Shown in pieces: positions 53,060 through 61,011 of a stretch of 64,000 nt of DNA (position 1 is the first letter of the stretch; each line of letters opens with the position of its first letter). The position numbers were made by a program, and so were the translations under genes. The notes under the pieces were generated by a model. The model did not search any database. It was not told the origin of the DNA and saw nothing but the letters and a program-made list of their open reading frames with translations. This DNA is from Mycolicibacterium novocastrense (GTDB lineage: Bacteria; Actinomycetota; Actinomycetes; Mycobacteriales; Mycobacteriaceae), in NCBI RefSeq assembly GCF_001570485.1, contig NZ_BCTA01000105.1, forward strand, positions 1 to 64,000, given 5' to 3'.

Positions 53060-53179
53060 CTCCCCGTGTATCGGCGCAACTGGCTAGGGGTGTCTTACCG
53101 CATGGACGCGCTGACCCCACACTTAAAGGCACCGTCTGACCCTCGAACATCAGTGTTCGGTGTGTGTCCCACCCCGAAC

Positions 53180-53905
53180 TCACGACGCGTGCACCACCGG
53201 AACGGTCGCGCCGACGAGGTTTCCTTTGCTGATCGCTTCCGCCAATAGTGCCGGCGCGCCCTGCGACGCGTCGTCCTGGAGGCCGACGTCGCCCGCGAAG
53301 ATCCACACCGCACCGACATCGAAGGCCGCCTGTGTCCAGTCGGGCAAGTTGTCGGGCAGATGGTCGAGCAGCACCAACTGTTGGCCAGGATGGGCCTTGT
53401 CGTTGAGCAGTACCCGGCCCCGGCCGGCGGTGTCGAGTTCGATCGCGCACGTATTCACGACAGGGCAGGGCTGGCCCGTTTCCAACAGGAGGTCGAAGCC
53501 CTGCTCAAGAAGCAGCTGTGTCCAGAGGTCTTCGACGTCACCGGTACGGTGCAAAGCAGTCACACCGCTAGAGCGGTCGATCACCAGCCCCGCGCTATAG
53601 CCGGAGGGAGTCGGCCACAACAGCTGCAGGCTGGTGACGTCCTCGCCGCGCTCCCAGTCGGTGCGCGCGGAAATCGGCAGGGTCGTCGAAATGACCTGCG
53701 ACTGCATGCAACGGCCGTGGGCAAACTTGATCACCGGCGGTCCGTCGCCGGTCACCACGACGACGTTGGTGCGCTCCCGCGTCGCCTTTCCCGGTTGACC
53801 ACAGCTGAAACAGTTGTAGTCCTTCGACGTACGGCTCACCGTCATGATCGCGTCGCGGCCGAGGAAGTCCGCGACGTCGCGCGACCACTTGACGAACGTG
53901 CTCAC
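53180..53905 (-). CDS. Hypothetical protein with an N-terminal CxxC motif
   Basis: The 241-residue protein starts at the GTG at 53905, overlapping the stop of a 54-residue upstream gene (GTGA). DYNCFSCGQPGKATRERTNVVVV suggests a small zinc site. The rest alternates strands and helices (SGYSAGLVIDRSSGVTALHRTGDVEDLWTQLLLEQGFDLL). No family is recognised. It is convergent with the restriction endonuclease gene, with a 120-bp gap. Confidence 0.7.
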   Translation of the reverse strand: MSTFVKWSRDVADFLGRDAIMTVSRTSKDYNCFSCGQPGKATRERTNVVVVTGDGPPVIKFAHGRCMQSQVISTTLPISARTDWERGEDVTSLQLLWPTPSGYSAGLVIDRSSGVTALHRTGDVEDLWTQLLLEQGFDLLLETGQPCPVVNTCAIELDTAGRGRVLLNDKAHPGQQLVLLDHLPDNLPDWTQAAFDVGAVWIFAGDVGLQDDASQGAPALLAEAISKGNLVGATVPVVHAS

Positions 53906-54066
53906 GGCAGCGCGCCGCGCGGCCCCCGTCGACCCGCCCCCGTCTCTTCTCGCTCACGCTGTTGTTCTCCCACCACGACAACCACTGAAGCAGACCGGCC
54001 CGACAAAATCCTGCCCAACTTCGCCTCCCCTTCGAGCTCGCCGCCGCAGGCGATGCAACATTTCAT
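53902..54066 (-). CDS. Small 54-residue CxxC protein coupled to the next gene
   Basis: Reading from the ATG at 54066 gives MKCCIACGGELEGEAKLGRIL and a basic tail, ending with a TGA that overlaps the GTG start of the following gene. The CCxxC start is like a small zinc ribbon. The coupling to 53180-53905 and the early Cys pair argue for a real gene. Confidence 0.55.
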   Translation of the reverse strand: MKCCIACGGELEGEAKLGRILSGRSASVVVVVGEQQREREETGAGRRGPRGALP

Positions 54067-54213
54067 AGTGGCACCTACGCCGTGAGTTGCTGCTGCACGT
54101 CACGCACCATGCACACACACACGCAACACACAATGTGTCCTACAAGTCGAAGGCAACTCGACGCGCCCACCCCCAGGCTTAAACCCGGGGTCTCGATTCC
54201 GATTCGGAGTACC

Positions 54214-54555
54214 TTACCGAGGTCGGATGTACTCCCACTCCACCCGACGTGGCCCCAGGCTGATGGCTCGCACCACGCCCTCGCCGGCGAGGCTTCTCAG
54301 ATGGCGGTAGATGCCTGCTCCGGAGTCCTGGGAGGAGCGCGGGCGACGCACAACGTGCCAGTTGCCGTGGCACTCAACCACTTCCAACGTTCTTGTGCGG
54401 CGTGGGGCCAGGCAGACCAGTTCGCAGCCGAGGTCCAATCGCTCGGTGTGCCACGGCAGCATTCTGGCCAGCGTCGCGCTGCTGATCGGTTGGCCAGCCT
54501 CCCGCAGCAGTTCGAGCAGCTGAGCCCGCAGTTGGTAGGTCTCGGCCCGCGTCAC
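54214..54555 (-). CDS. Winged-helix-like small protein
   Basis: The 113-residue protein starts at a GTG that overlaps the stop of the gene upstream (GTGA). It has LRAQLLELLREAGQPISSATLARMLPWHTERLD (HTH-like) and a C-terminal GIYRHLRSLAGEGVVRAISLGPRRVEWEYI, the pattern of a winged helix. It is the last gene of the minus-strand block that starts near the secretion genes. It probably binds DNA; the target is unknown. Confidence 0.68.
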   Translation of the reverse strand: MTRAETYQLRAQLLELLREAGQPISSATLARMLPWHTERLDLGCELVCLAPRRTRTLEVVECHGNWHVVRRPRSSQDSGAGIYRHLRSLAGEGVVRAISLGPRRVEWEYIRPR

Positions 54556-55364
54556 GACGTCTCCTTGCCAACCGTGGCGGCCGCGACGTCGAACAGCGGC
54601 TGCTGGATCGGTGGCGGCCGGTTCGACCACAGCAGCACCGGATGCCCGGACTGGACGGTCAGCGCGGCCTGTGCCCAGCCGGGCGGTGCCGTCATCTCGA
54701 CTTCGGTGTGGTCCACTCGGACCACCGCTGCCGCTTTGGTTTTGGACAGCGCCGACAGCAGAACGTCGGGTCCGGGGCGAAAGGCCGCACCGGGGTCGGC
54801 GCCTTGGGCGTCGTACAGGTTCGCCCGCAGATCGGCGTAGAAGCACACACCGCGGTGGCCGCCGAGTGCTTCAACGACCTTGACCGCAGGCAGGCATTCC
54901 AACGTGACTTCCCTCATGCGCTGCGCCAGCGCCTCGATGTCAGTGTGCTGTCGACCGCGTCGTATCCCTCGCCATTGTGGGCGCAATCGTGCAGACCCGT
55001 CGGCGCTTTGGCTCAGCCGCACCCACACCCGGCGGGCTTTCTCAAGGTCGTCGATGCCAAGGTGGGAACCGCTACCGCGGGCGGTGTCGAACTCGATGCG
55101 GCTGACCGGGGTCAATGCGCACGCGCGCCGCAGATCGTCGGGGCGGTCGCGCAACACCCTCCAAAACGTCACGATGTCCAGGCTGGTGTCGTTGATGGTT
55201 TCGGCAGGGCTGGGGGGTTTGTGCAGCAGCACCTCCAATCCCCCCGACTGCAGCTGCACGTAGTGGGTGTGGGTGGGCAGCATCCCGGCGATCCGGGCGC
55301 CGGCCTCCTGAGCGCCCGCGCTCCGTTCGGCCAGCGGGGAGACCACTGCGGTGTCTGCTCTCAT
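54552..55364 (-). CDS. D12-class (Dam-type) adenine methylase homologue lacking the catalytic motif
   Basis: The 270-residue protein follows the D12 pattern: GGLEVLLHKPPSPAETINDTSLDIVTFWRVLRDRPDDLRRACALTPVSRIEFDTA, then DDLEKARRVWVRLSQS, and near the end VLLWSNRPPPIQQPLF. At the catalytic site, where DPPY is expected after a YAD, it reads VCFYADLRANLYDA. The motif I Phe-x-Gly-x-Gly region reads YVQLQSGGLEV. It should therefore not methylate DNA, although the fold seems kept and the frame is open. It could have become a DNA-binding or regulatory protein. Confidence 0.8.
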   Translation of the reverse strand: MRADTAVVSPLAERSAGAQEAGARIAGMLPTHTHYVQLQSGGLEVLLHKPPSPAETINDTSLDIVTFWRVLRDRPDDLRRACALTPVSRIEFDTARGSGSHLGIDDLEKARRVWVRLSQSADGSARLRPQWRGIRRGRQHTDIEALAQRMREVTLECLPAVKVVEALGGHRGVCFYADLRANLYDAQGADPGAAFRPGPDVLLSALSKTKAAAVVRVDHTEVEMTAPPGWAQAALTVQSGHPVLLWSNRPPPIQQPLFDVAAATVGKETS

Positions 55365-56137
55365 TGGGCGACGGCACTGTCGACGGCGGCCTCAGCACAG
55401 TCCAGTGCTACTCCGGGTCGGGGCTGACGTCGTTCGTCGGTGTTCTGCCGCATCGGAATCAGCAGTGCAAGACCACGCCGAATGCTGCCGTCCTTACGCT
55501 TGCCGGTGGGGGTGCTCAGCCGTCGCAGCCACCCTCCCGGGCTGGGCTTCTCGTCGTCGATGAGCGCCGCGAGCGCGACCACCAGTGCCATGAGTTCGTA
55601 GCGGTCGGTCTGCTGCAGGCTGTGCCACAGCTCGTCAGGGCTCCGATCATGAACATCCCCCACGACCCCCAAGGCTTTGCGGTACAGCCGGTGGCACTGG
55701 TTGATCCGCGCATCGCTGAGCGAGTACACCAGCGGCACCGTCCCCTGCCCCAGCAGGTGGCGTAGTTGGTCGGCAACAGTAGACCGATCCAGCAGCAGCC
55801 CCGCACGCACCACCGCCTCGTCGGGCCAGTAGTCGAAGCGGCGCCGATGCGGATCGCTTTGGCGCCAGCCGTCGGATTCGAACTCCTCACGGTGTCGGCG
55901 CAGCACAGTCAGTACCGCCCGAGGGTGCACACCGTAGAAGCTGGCGACATCAGCCAAGTGGTGTGGCCGGGGACGGTGTTGCGGGGCAACGTCATCGAGT
56001 ACGTCTACGATCCGGCTCAACATGTCCCGTTTGTTTCGGTCGCGTTCCTTCTGGTGGTACTTGGCCTGCAGTAAGCGGTCGGCCTCGGTGCGCAGCGGCC
56101 CGCCACGGTCGCAGCCGTAGTCGTGGTCGTCGTCCAT
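55361..56137 (-). CDS. Hypothetical protein with helical DNA-binding-like N-terminus
   Basis: The 258-residue protein starts at MDDDHDYGCDRGG. RTEADRLLQAKYHQKERDRNKRDMLSRIVDVLDD is a basic helix. HHLADVASFYGVHPRAVLTVLRRHREEFESDGW looks like an HTH with wing, and a repeat-like helical region follows (VVRAGLLLDRSTVADQLRHLLGQG). No family is recognised. Its stop overlaps the D12-like start and its own start overlaps the ASCH gene stop, so the block is one operon. Confidence 0.7.
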   Translation of the reverse strand: MDDDHDYGCDRGGPLRTEADRLLQAKYHQKERDRNKRDMLSRIVDVLDDVAPQHRPRPHHLADVASFYGVHPRAVLTVLRRHREEFESDGWRQSDPHRRRFDYWPDEAVVRAGLLLDRSTVADQLRHLLGQGTVPLVYSLSDARINQCHRLYRKALGVVGDVHDRSPDELWHSLQQTDRYELMALVVALAALIDDEKPSPGGWLRRLSTPTGKRKDGSIRRGLALLIPMRQNTDERRQPRPGVALDCAEAAVDSAVAQ

Positions 56138-56931
56138 CACACCTTCCCCTCTCGTGTGCTGCGATACACCTTCGGATTGATCAGTGCCGACCAGGAAACC
56201 TGTTGCAGGCCAACGAACCCGCGTGCCCCACCGCGCCACGGCCGGCGGGCCAACCGGACCGGTGATTCGAACACCCAGTGATACAACTGCCGGGTCTTGC
56301 GGGTGTTGCCCCACGGGGCGCAGCAGCCACGGGCTCGGTGAACGTCAACGAGCACCGCGGCGCCCAGCCAGCCCTGCTGGGAGGCGTGGAAGTCCATACA
56401 CTGCAAGCCGTGTCGCCCTCCCAGCTCGACCCCGGCGTGATCGAGGCGAGCCCCTGCGTAGATCAGAACCGGGCCTCGGTAGGAGGTGGTGTCGGTGCGG
56501 TTCTCGACGTTCTTGCCGCCGGCCGGCGGGGGGACCATCAGCATCGACGCCCACGGTCGGCGCAGCGTCAACCCCATCGCATGACCCGGCTGACCCACCG
56601 GGTCCTCGGGGGCCTGTGCGTAATCACAGAGCACGTTGCCGATGCCGCCGGAATCAGCCATCCCGCAGGAGCATCCGGGGCCGTGACCCCCGCAGCGGTC
56701 ACGAAGGGTCAGCAATTCCTCGCTGCGACCGGCCAGACGCACCGCAAAGTGCACGGCGGCAGCCCAGCGCTGCCCGGCGGTGCGGTGGTGGTCCTGCCCC
56801 GTCCCGGCCAACAAGTCGCCAGCGTCGAGGGCGCGGGCGATCTGGCGAAACGTCGCAGCGTGGTCCTCAGCCCAGGGGCTGTCATCGCAGGCCAGACTGA
56901 TCGGCCCGCGCGCCATGTTCATGATGGTCAT
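56137..56931 (-). CDS. ASCH/PUA-like domain protein
   Basis: The 264-residue protein has an N-terminal helical Cys-containing part. A C-terminal ASCH-type domain begins MGLTLRRPWASMLMVPPPAGGKNVENRTDTTSYRGPVLIYAGARLDH (from about residue 117), the family's typical start, and continues with LGAAVLVDVHRARGC. ASCH domains bind RNA or modified nucleotides. It sits in the same operon as the D12-like protein, which fits a role linked to nucleic-acid modification or its sensing, by inference. Confidence 0.75.
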   Translation of the reverse strand: MTIMNMARGPISLACDDSPWAEDHAATFRQIARALDAGDLLAGTGQDHHRTAGQRWAAAVHFAVRLAGRSEELLTLRDRCGGHGPGCSCGMADSGGIGNVLCDYAQAPEDPVGQPGHAMGLTLRRPWASMLMVPPPAGGKNVENRTDTTSYRGPVLIYAGARLDHAGVELGGRHGLQCMDFHASQQGWLGAAVLVDVHRARGCCAPWGNTRKTRQLYHWVFESPVRLARRPWRGGARGFVGLQQVSWSALINPKVYRSTREGKV

Positions 56932-57599
56932 CGCGGTCCCCCGAGCGGCAGGCGGATCGTGCGCGTCGTAGCCTGATGCGCCGAGATCAGAGCAGCCAGT
57001 TGGGCGACGTGTCCGCTCATCACAGTCAGCAGATGCGCCAGTGTGTCCGCGGTCGTCCCCATGCCCCGCCGCCGGCGAAACGCCGTCGGGCTGGTAGCGC
57101 CGGGCGTGACGGCGTCAAAGCCCTCGGCGTGGACATCGGTGATCTGCCATCCGTAATCGTCGGTCAGGGTCACCGCCGACCAGTACGCCCGCCGCACCTC
57201 GGCGCAGGGCTGCTCACCCACCACCGACGGCAGATGCCAGGGCTGGATCGCATCGTCGGGGTGCGCTCTGCCAGCGGGCATGTGCAGCCGCAGGCTCGCA
57301 TCGACCTGACGAAGGACGGCGGCACGGTCGTCGGGCGGCAGGTTGACCAGCTCGGCCAACAGCCCGCCGACGTGGACCTCCAGGACGGGTTGTCTGCCAC
57401 CGCCGTCACGCTCGGCTCGCACTGTGTGCAGTCGGCCCCGCTCATCGCGGACAGACCATCCGTCTGGGCCGAACTGTTCGACCAGCCATCCGTGATTGAC
57501 CAGCCTCGACATCGCCCAGTAAAGGCGATCCGTGAGACGGTTCGATTCGCCCGTCGCAGCGCGGCAGTCGCCGTCGATCAGTTGCGCGGTGTGCGTCAC
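56928..57599 (-). CDS. Hypothetical protein
   Basis: The 223-residue protein is coupled by a four-base overlap to the ASCH gene. It has a helical start (LTDRLYWAMSRLVNHGWLVEQFGPDGWSVRDERGRLHTVRAE) resembling a small winged helix and a helical middle. It ends with a C-terminal segment TADTLAHLLTVMSGHVAQLAALISAHQATTR. The family is unknown. It lies between the ASCH and DUF1173 genes in the same operon. Confidence 0.68.
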   Translation of the reverse strand: MTHTAQLIDGDCRAATGESNRLTDRLYWAMSRLVNHGWLVEQFGPDGWSVRDERGRLHTVRAERDGGGRQPVLEVHVGGLLAELVNLPPDDRAAVLRQVDASLRLHMPAGRAHPDDAIQPWHLPSVVGEQPCAEVRRAYWSAVTLTDDYGWQITDVHAEGFDAVTPGATSPTAFRRRRGMGTTADTLAHLLTVMSGHVAQLAALISAHQATTRTIRLPLGGPR

Positions 57600-57630
57600 G
57601 GTGGTCCCCTCTCTGTCTAGCTGCGGTGTC

Positions 57631-58833
57631 TCAGGACGTTGGTGAGGGCAGATCCGGCATGTCTTCGTCGGTACGCCAGTTCCACACCGGCAGTCCGGCT
57701 ATCGCCGCCGTATCACCATCGGCTTGTCCGGCAGGACGGTCGATGAATGCGGCTATCGCGGGAGTGGTGTCGGTGAAAATCAGGGACGCCATCGCTACCG
57801 TGCCGCCGTTATACGACAGCACTTTTCGGAACGATCGGTCCTCGTCGATGGCGGTATTGAGCAGGGTGCGGTCGGCGTCGCCGGTGAACGGTAGCCAGTT
57901 GCGATCGGTCGTCATCAGTGAAAGGTGTTCGACGTTCGCGTATCCGGCCCGCGAAACCGAGAAGGTGCAGATCGCTAGTAGCCGCACCTCGCCCGCTTCG
58001 GCCATGCGCCACATTTCGAGTTCGGTGGCGAACCGCTTGGTGAGCTTGCGGTACAGGTCCTCCTCAAGGAACCAGGGGTGCCCCGGCTGGTGGCGCACCT
58101 GCACTTTGAAGCCATGAACGGCTGGCTCGATTGCCTTGATTTCACCCACCCCGATCAACAACTTGGTGGTCTTCCCTGGCTGACGCCGCGCCGGCGCCCA
58201 TGCTCTAATCCGACGTTGCTCGATCTCGGTCTTGCGGTCGGCCGAAAAAGGCTCGGGCACGAACAGCGACGTGGCCAGTGGGCTCTTGCGGACGAGTTTG
58301 CCGTCCACGGCTGCTCGCAGACGCCGGTAGACGACCGCCCAGGAACGGTGCCCGGCGTAAGCCGCGTGCCAACTAGTCAGTTCCGCCTCGTCCCACAGGT
58401 AGTGCAGCACAGCACGCAGCGATAGCTTGCTGCCGTCTGCCTGGACCGTGTTTGACAGGGAATCGGAAGGCTCAGGAGCGGCCCGATTCCCGGCCTTCGA
58501 CAGTGAAAACCCGAGCCGCAGCGCCGTTGTGCCGTCCGCAGGGTTATCGACGATTGACCGCTCAGCAACAGCTCCGTAACCCGAAAGCTCACCGGGAGGC
58601 AGCCAGGAGCGACACCGATGGTCATGCCAGCCCGCCGTTCCGGGCATCCGTTTGACGATGAGGTCGTGTCCAGCGGCGGCGATGTACATCTCAACCCCTG
58701 GCGACTGGCACAAGCACAGCGGTCGCAGCCGCGCAGCTTTCGCTCGACTCAATACCTGTTGGGCCGTCGCAGCGTGCACATCGTCAACTAGGCTGCCGGC
58801 GACGTCAAACGTAGGTGGTATCGGCATGGTCAT
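57631..58833 (-). CDS. DUF1173-like protein of conjugative elements
   Basis: The 400-residue protein has the DUF1173 opening: RPLCLCQSPGVEMYIAAAGHDLIVKRMPGTAGWHDHRCRSW with Cys/His residues (about 40-80). SLRAVLHYLWDEAELTSWHAAYAGHRSWAVVYRRLRAAV follows, then a GVGEIKAIEPAVHGFKVQVRHQPGHPWFL core. DUF1173 genes occur next to type IV secretion and conjugation genes; the function is unknown. It lies 60 bp downstream of the VirB6-like gene on the same strand. Confidence 0.82.
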   Translation of the reverse strand: MTMPIPPTFDVAGSLVDDVHAATAQQVLSRAKAARLRPLCLCQSPGVEMYIAAAGHDLIVKRMPGTAGWHDHRCRSWLPPGELSGYGAVAERSIVDNPADGTTALRLGFSLSKAGNRAAPEPSDSLSNTVQADGSKLSLRAVLHYLWDEAELTSWHAAYAGHRSWAVVYRRLRAAVDGKLVRKSPLATSLFVPEPFSADRKTEIEQRRIRAWAPARRQPGKTTKLLIGVGEIKAIEPAVHGFKVQVRHQPGHPWFLEEDLYRKLTKRFATELEMWRMAEAGEVRLLAICTFSVSRAGYANVEHLSLMTTDRNWLPFTGDADRTLLNTAIDEDRSFRKVLSYNGGTVAMASLIFTDTTPAIAAFIDRPAGQADGDTAAIAGLPVWNWRTDEDMPDLPSPTS

Positions 58834-58893
58834 CGCCCATCGCCTCCTAGTCGAATGCTTTGCTGGGTAACCACTGTCATGAGATTTCGCCTT

Positions 58894-61011
58894 CTAACCT
58901 TGTGGTGGCGTCCCGCGGCGCCCGGCAGACGGGGGCGGCTCATCGGAGCTGCCCCGCCCCTTGTCCGAGACTGAGTTGCGTGAGGTGTCACGCCCCGTTG
59001 GGGGCGCGCTGGCACCCGACCGTCCTGAGTTCGATGACGCAGGACCTGTACCTGCTCCCCTACCCGCCGCCGTGGATGCTGGCGGCGGTGATGCCTGGCG
59101 TCCTGACGCACTGTCGTCGCCCTTGTTCCGTTGGCTGGCAACCGCTTTGGAGGCCACCACGGCTCCAGCGACAACCGGGGCAGCTGGCCCGGCGGCGACC
59201 GACGCCCCGGCGGTGCCGGCGGCCGTAGCGGCACCCCCGCCCGCTGCTGCGCTGGCGCCAGCGCTCGCGGCCGGGGCCGTTGCCGCCGCCCGTGCCCCGG
59301 CCGCACCCGCGCTGCTCGCCGTGCTGGTCGCGGCGGCAGGGGCAGCACTGCTGGTCGGGGTCGCTGTTGGTGCGTGGGCGGTTCGTGCCGGCCCGGAACC
59401 TGGCCCGCGTGATCCGCCGCCACCACCGGACGGTGCTGGCGGGTGCGGGCGTCGACCCGGACCGGCCTGCGGTCCGCGGCTTCCCGCATCGCTGTTCTGT
59501 TGGGAACTGGGCCAACGGGAGTCGTCGCGGCCCATCCGGCGTAGGTCGCGGGAGGTCGCCCGCATCGCGGCGGCCTGCCCGATCGGTCCCATTCCCATCT
59601 GCATGGTGCGTTTGGCCATCGTCATCGGACCGGGAAGCCCCTGGTCGCCGAAGCCGCGCATCATCGCCCGGAACCCGAACACCGCGGCCGCGGCCATCAG
59701 CAACATCACGATCATCTTCATGATCGGGTGCTCGATGTTCATGCCCGGCAACGTGTTTCCGGTGACATGGGACATGATCACGAGCACCACGCCGAACCCT
59801 GCGGTGGCAAACATCATCTCCACGGCGTGCACGAGAAGCTTGATCGCGGTCCGCTTGGCGTACTGCCGCTGCGGTCCGGGAGCCACCGCGACCGCCGCGG
59901 CCGGGATCAGCACCAAAATGTGCCAGAAGGTCAGGAACCCGATCCGAATGACCTCCAAGCCGATGTAGCACAACAACATCAGCAGCGCGAGCACGATGCA
60001 GTTCATGAAGAACATCAGCCCGATCGTCTCGCCGCTGAGCTGGTGGGCGTGCGCCCAAGCCGTCGGGTGGCCGCACTGCCTCATCGCATGCACCGGGCCG
60101 CTGGCTGCGCCCGCGACCGCCGCCGCCGACGGCCCACTGACCCCGCTGCCGCGATTCAGCGCGGCGTTCCAGGCCTCGGCGCATCCGGAGTAGTTGTCGA
60201 TCACCTCGCCGAAGTTGGCGATCTGGACTGGATGGCGCACCAACACCGTGGCCATCCATTGCGCCAATGCCGTGGTCTGGGCGTCGACGTTGCCGCCGGC
60301 CAGCGACCCGTTGTTACCGACGCCCAGCGAAAACTCAAATCCCACCGACCGCGCAACCGCGAGCAGGCCGTGATCGCCCACCAACTCATCAACCGGGTCG
60401 CGCAAGAACACCCAAATCAGCAGCAGCACGAGATAGGCGCTGACCATCACTGCAGCGCCGGTGGCGAAACCCCGCCAGTAGCAGAGGATTCCACCGACGG
60501 CCAGGCAAACGACGATGGCCAGCGGGAAGACGTTGTAGGTCTGCACGAAATGTGCAAGGGATACCGCAATCGGTGCGGCGAGGGCGCCCAACCAGCCCAG
60601 CCACACAGACCCCAACGCGAACTTGATGAACCAGATCCCCAATGCGGCCACCACAACCAGAAAGCCACAGCACAGCCCGAGCAGGGTCGCCAGTTGGCTG
60701 TAGGTCAGTGCGATCTGCACTCGGTCGGCCAGGCCCGGAACCCACGAGGACGGGTCCAACACGCTCATGTCGCTGCCCTGTTCCCTGACCGCTTCGAGCA
60801 TCGAGACAGTGCCGATGAAGTACGAGCCGATGGGCTGGCCGGTGGTGTCGGTGATCCCGGTCCAGCCCACGGCGTTGGTGAAGCCCGCCGCGGTGGCGTG
60901 CGGCGCGGTGACCAGCGCGGTCAGTGCCCCACCCCAGAGCAGTTGCACCATCAGCCATGCGCGGCGCAGGCCGGGACGGGTGTAGCGCCAGGCGCAGTAG
61001 GCGCTCAGCAT
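58894..61011 (-). CDS. VirB6/TrbL-like polytopic membrane protein of a type IV secretion system
   Basis: The 705-residue protein has an N-terminal signal-like helix, four to five helices at about residues 110-230, and a second group (VLALLMLLCYIGLEVIRIGFLTFWHILVLIPAAAVAVA and MKMIVMLLMAAAAVFGF) at about 335-450. A long Pro/Ala/Ser-rich disordered tail follows. This matches the mating-pair channel protein of actinobacterial conjugation systems. It overlaps the VirB4-like gene by seven bases. The long low-complexity tail is cytoplasmic or extracellular and probably not catalytic. Confidence 0.82.
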   Translation of the reverse strand: MLSAYCAWRYTRPGLRRAWLMVQLLWGGALTALVTAPHATAAGFTNAVGWTGITDTTGQPIGSYFIGTVSMLEAVREQGSDMSVLDPSSWVPGLADRVQIALTYSQLATLLGLCCGFLVVVAALGIWFIKFALGSVWLGWLGALAAPIAVSLAHFVQTYNVFPLAIVVCLAVGGILCYWRGFATGAAVMVSAYLVLLLIWVFLRDPVDELVGDHGLLAVARSVGFEFSLGVGNNGSLAGGNVDAQTTALAQWMATVLVRHPVQIANFGEVIDNYSGCAEAWNAALNRGSGVSGPSAAAVAGAASGPVHAMRQCGHPTAWAHAHQLSGETIGLMFFMNCIVLALLMLLCYIGLEVIRIGFLTFWHILVLIPAAAVAVAPGPQRQYAKRTAIKLLVHAVEMMFATAGFGVVLVIMSHVTGNTLPGMNIEHPIMKMIVMLLMAAAAVFGFRAMMRGFGDQGLPGPMTMAKRTMQMGMGPIGQAAAMRATSRDLRRMGRDDSRWPSSQQNSDAGSRGPQAGPGRRPHPPAPSGGGGGSRGPGSGPARTAHAPTATPTSSAAPAAATSTASSAGAAGARAAATAPAASAGASAAAGGGAATAAGTAGASVAAGPAAPVVAGAVVASKAVASQRNKGDDSASGRQASPPPASTAAGRGAGTGPASSNSGRSGASAPPTGRDTSRNSVSDKGRGSSDEPPPSAGRRGTPPQG

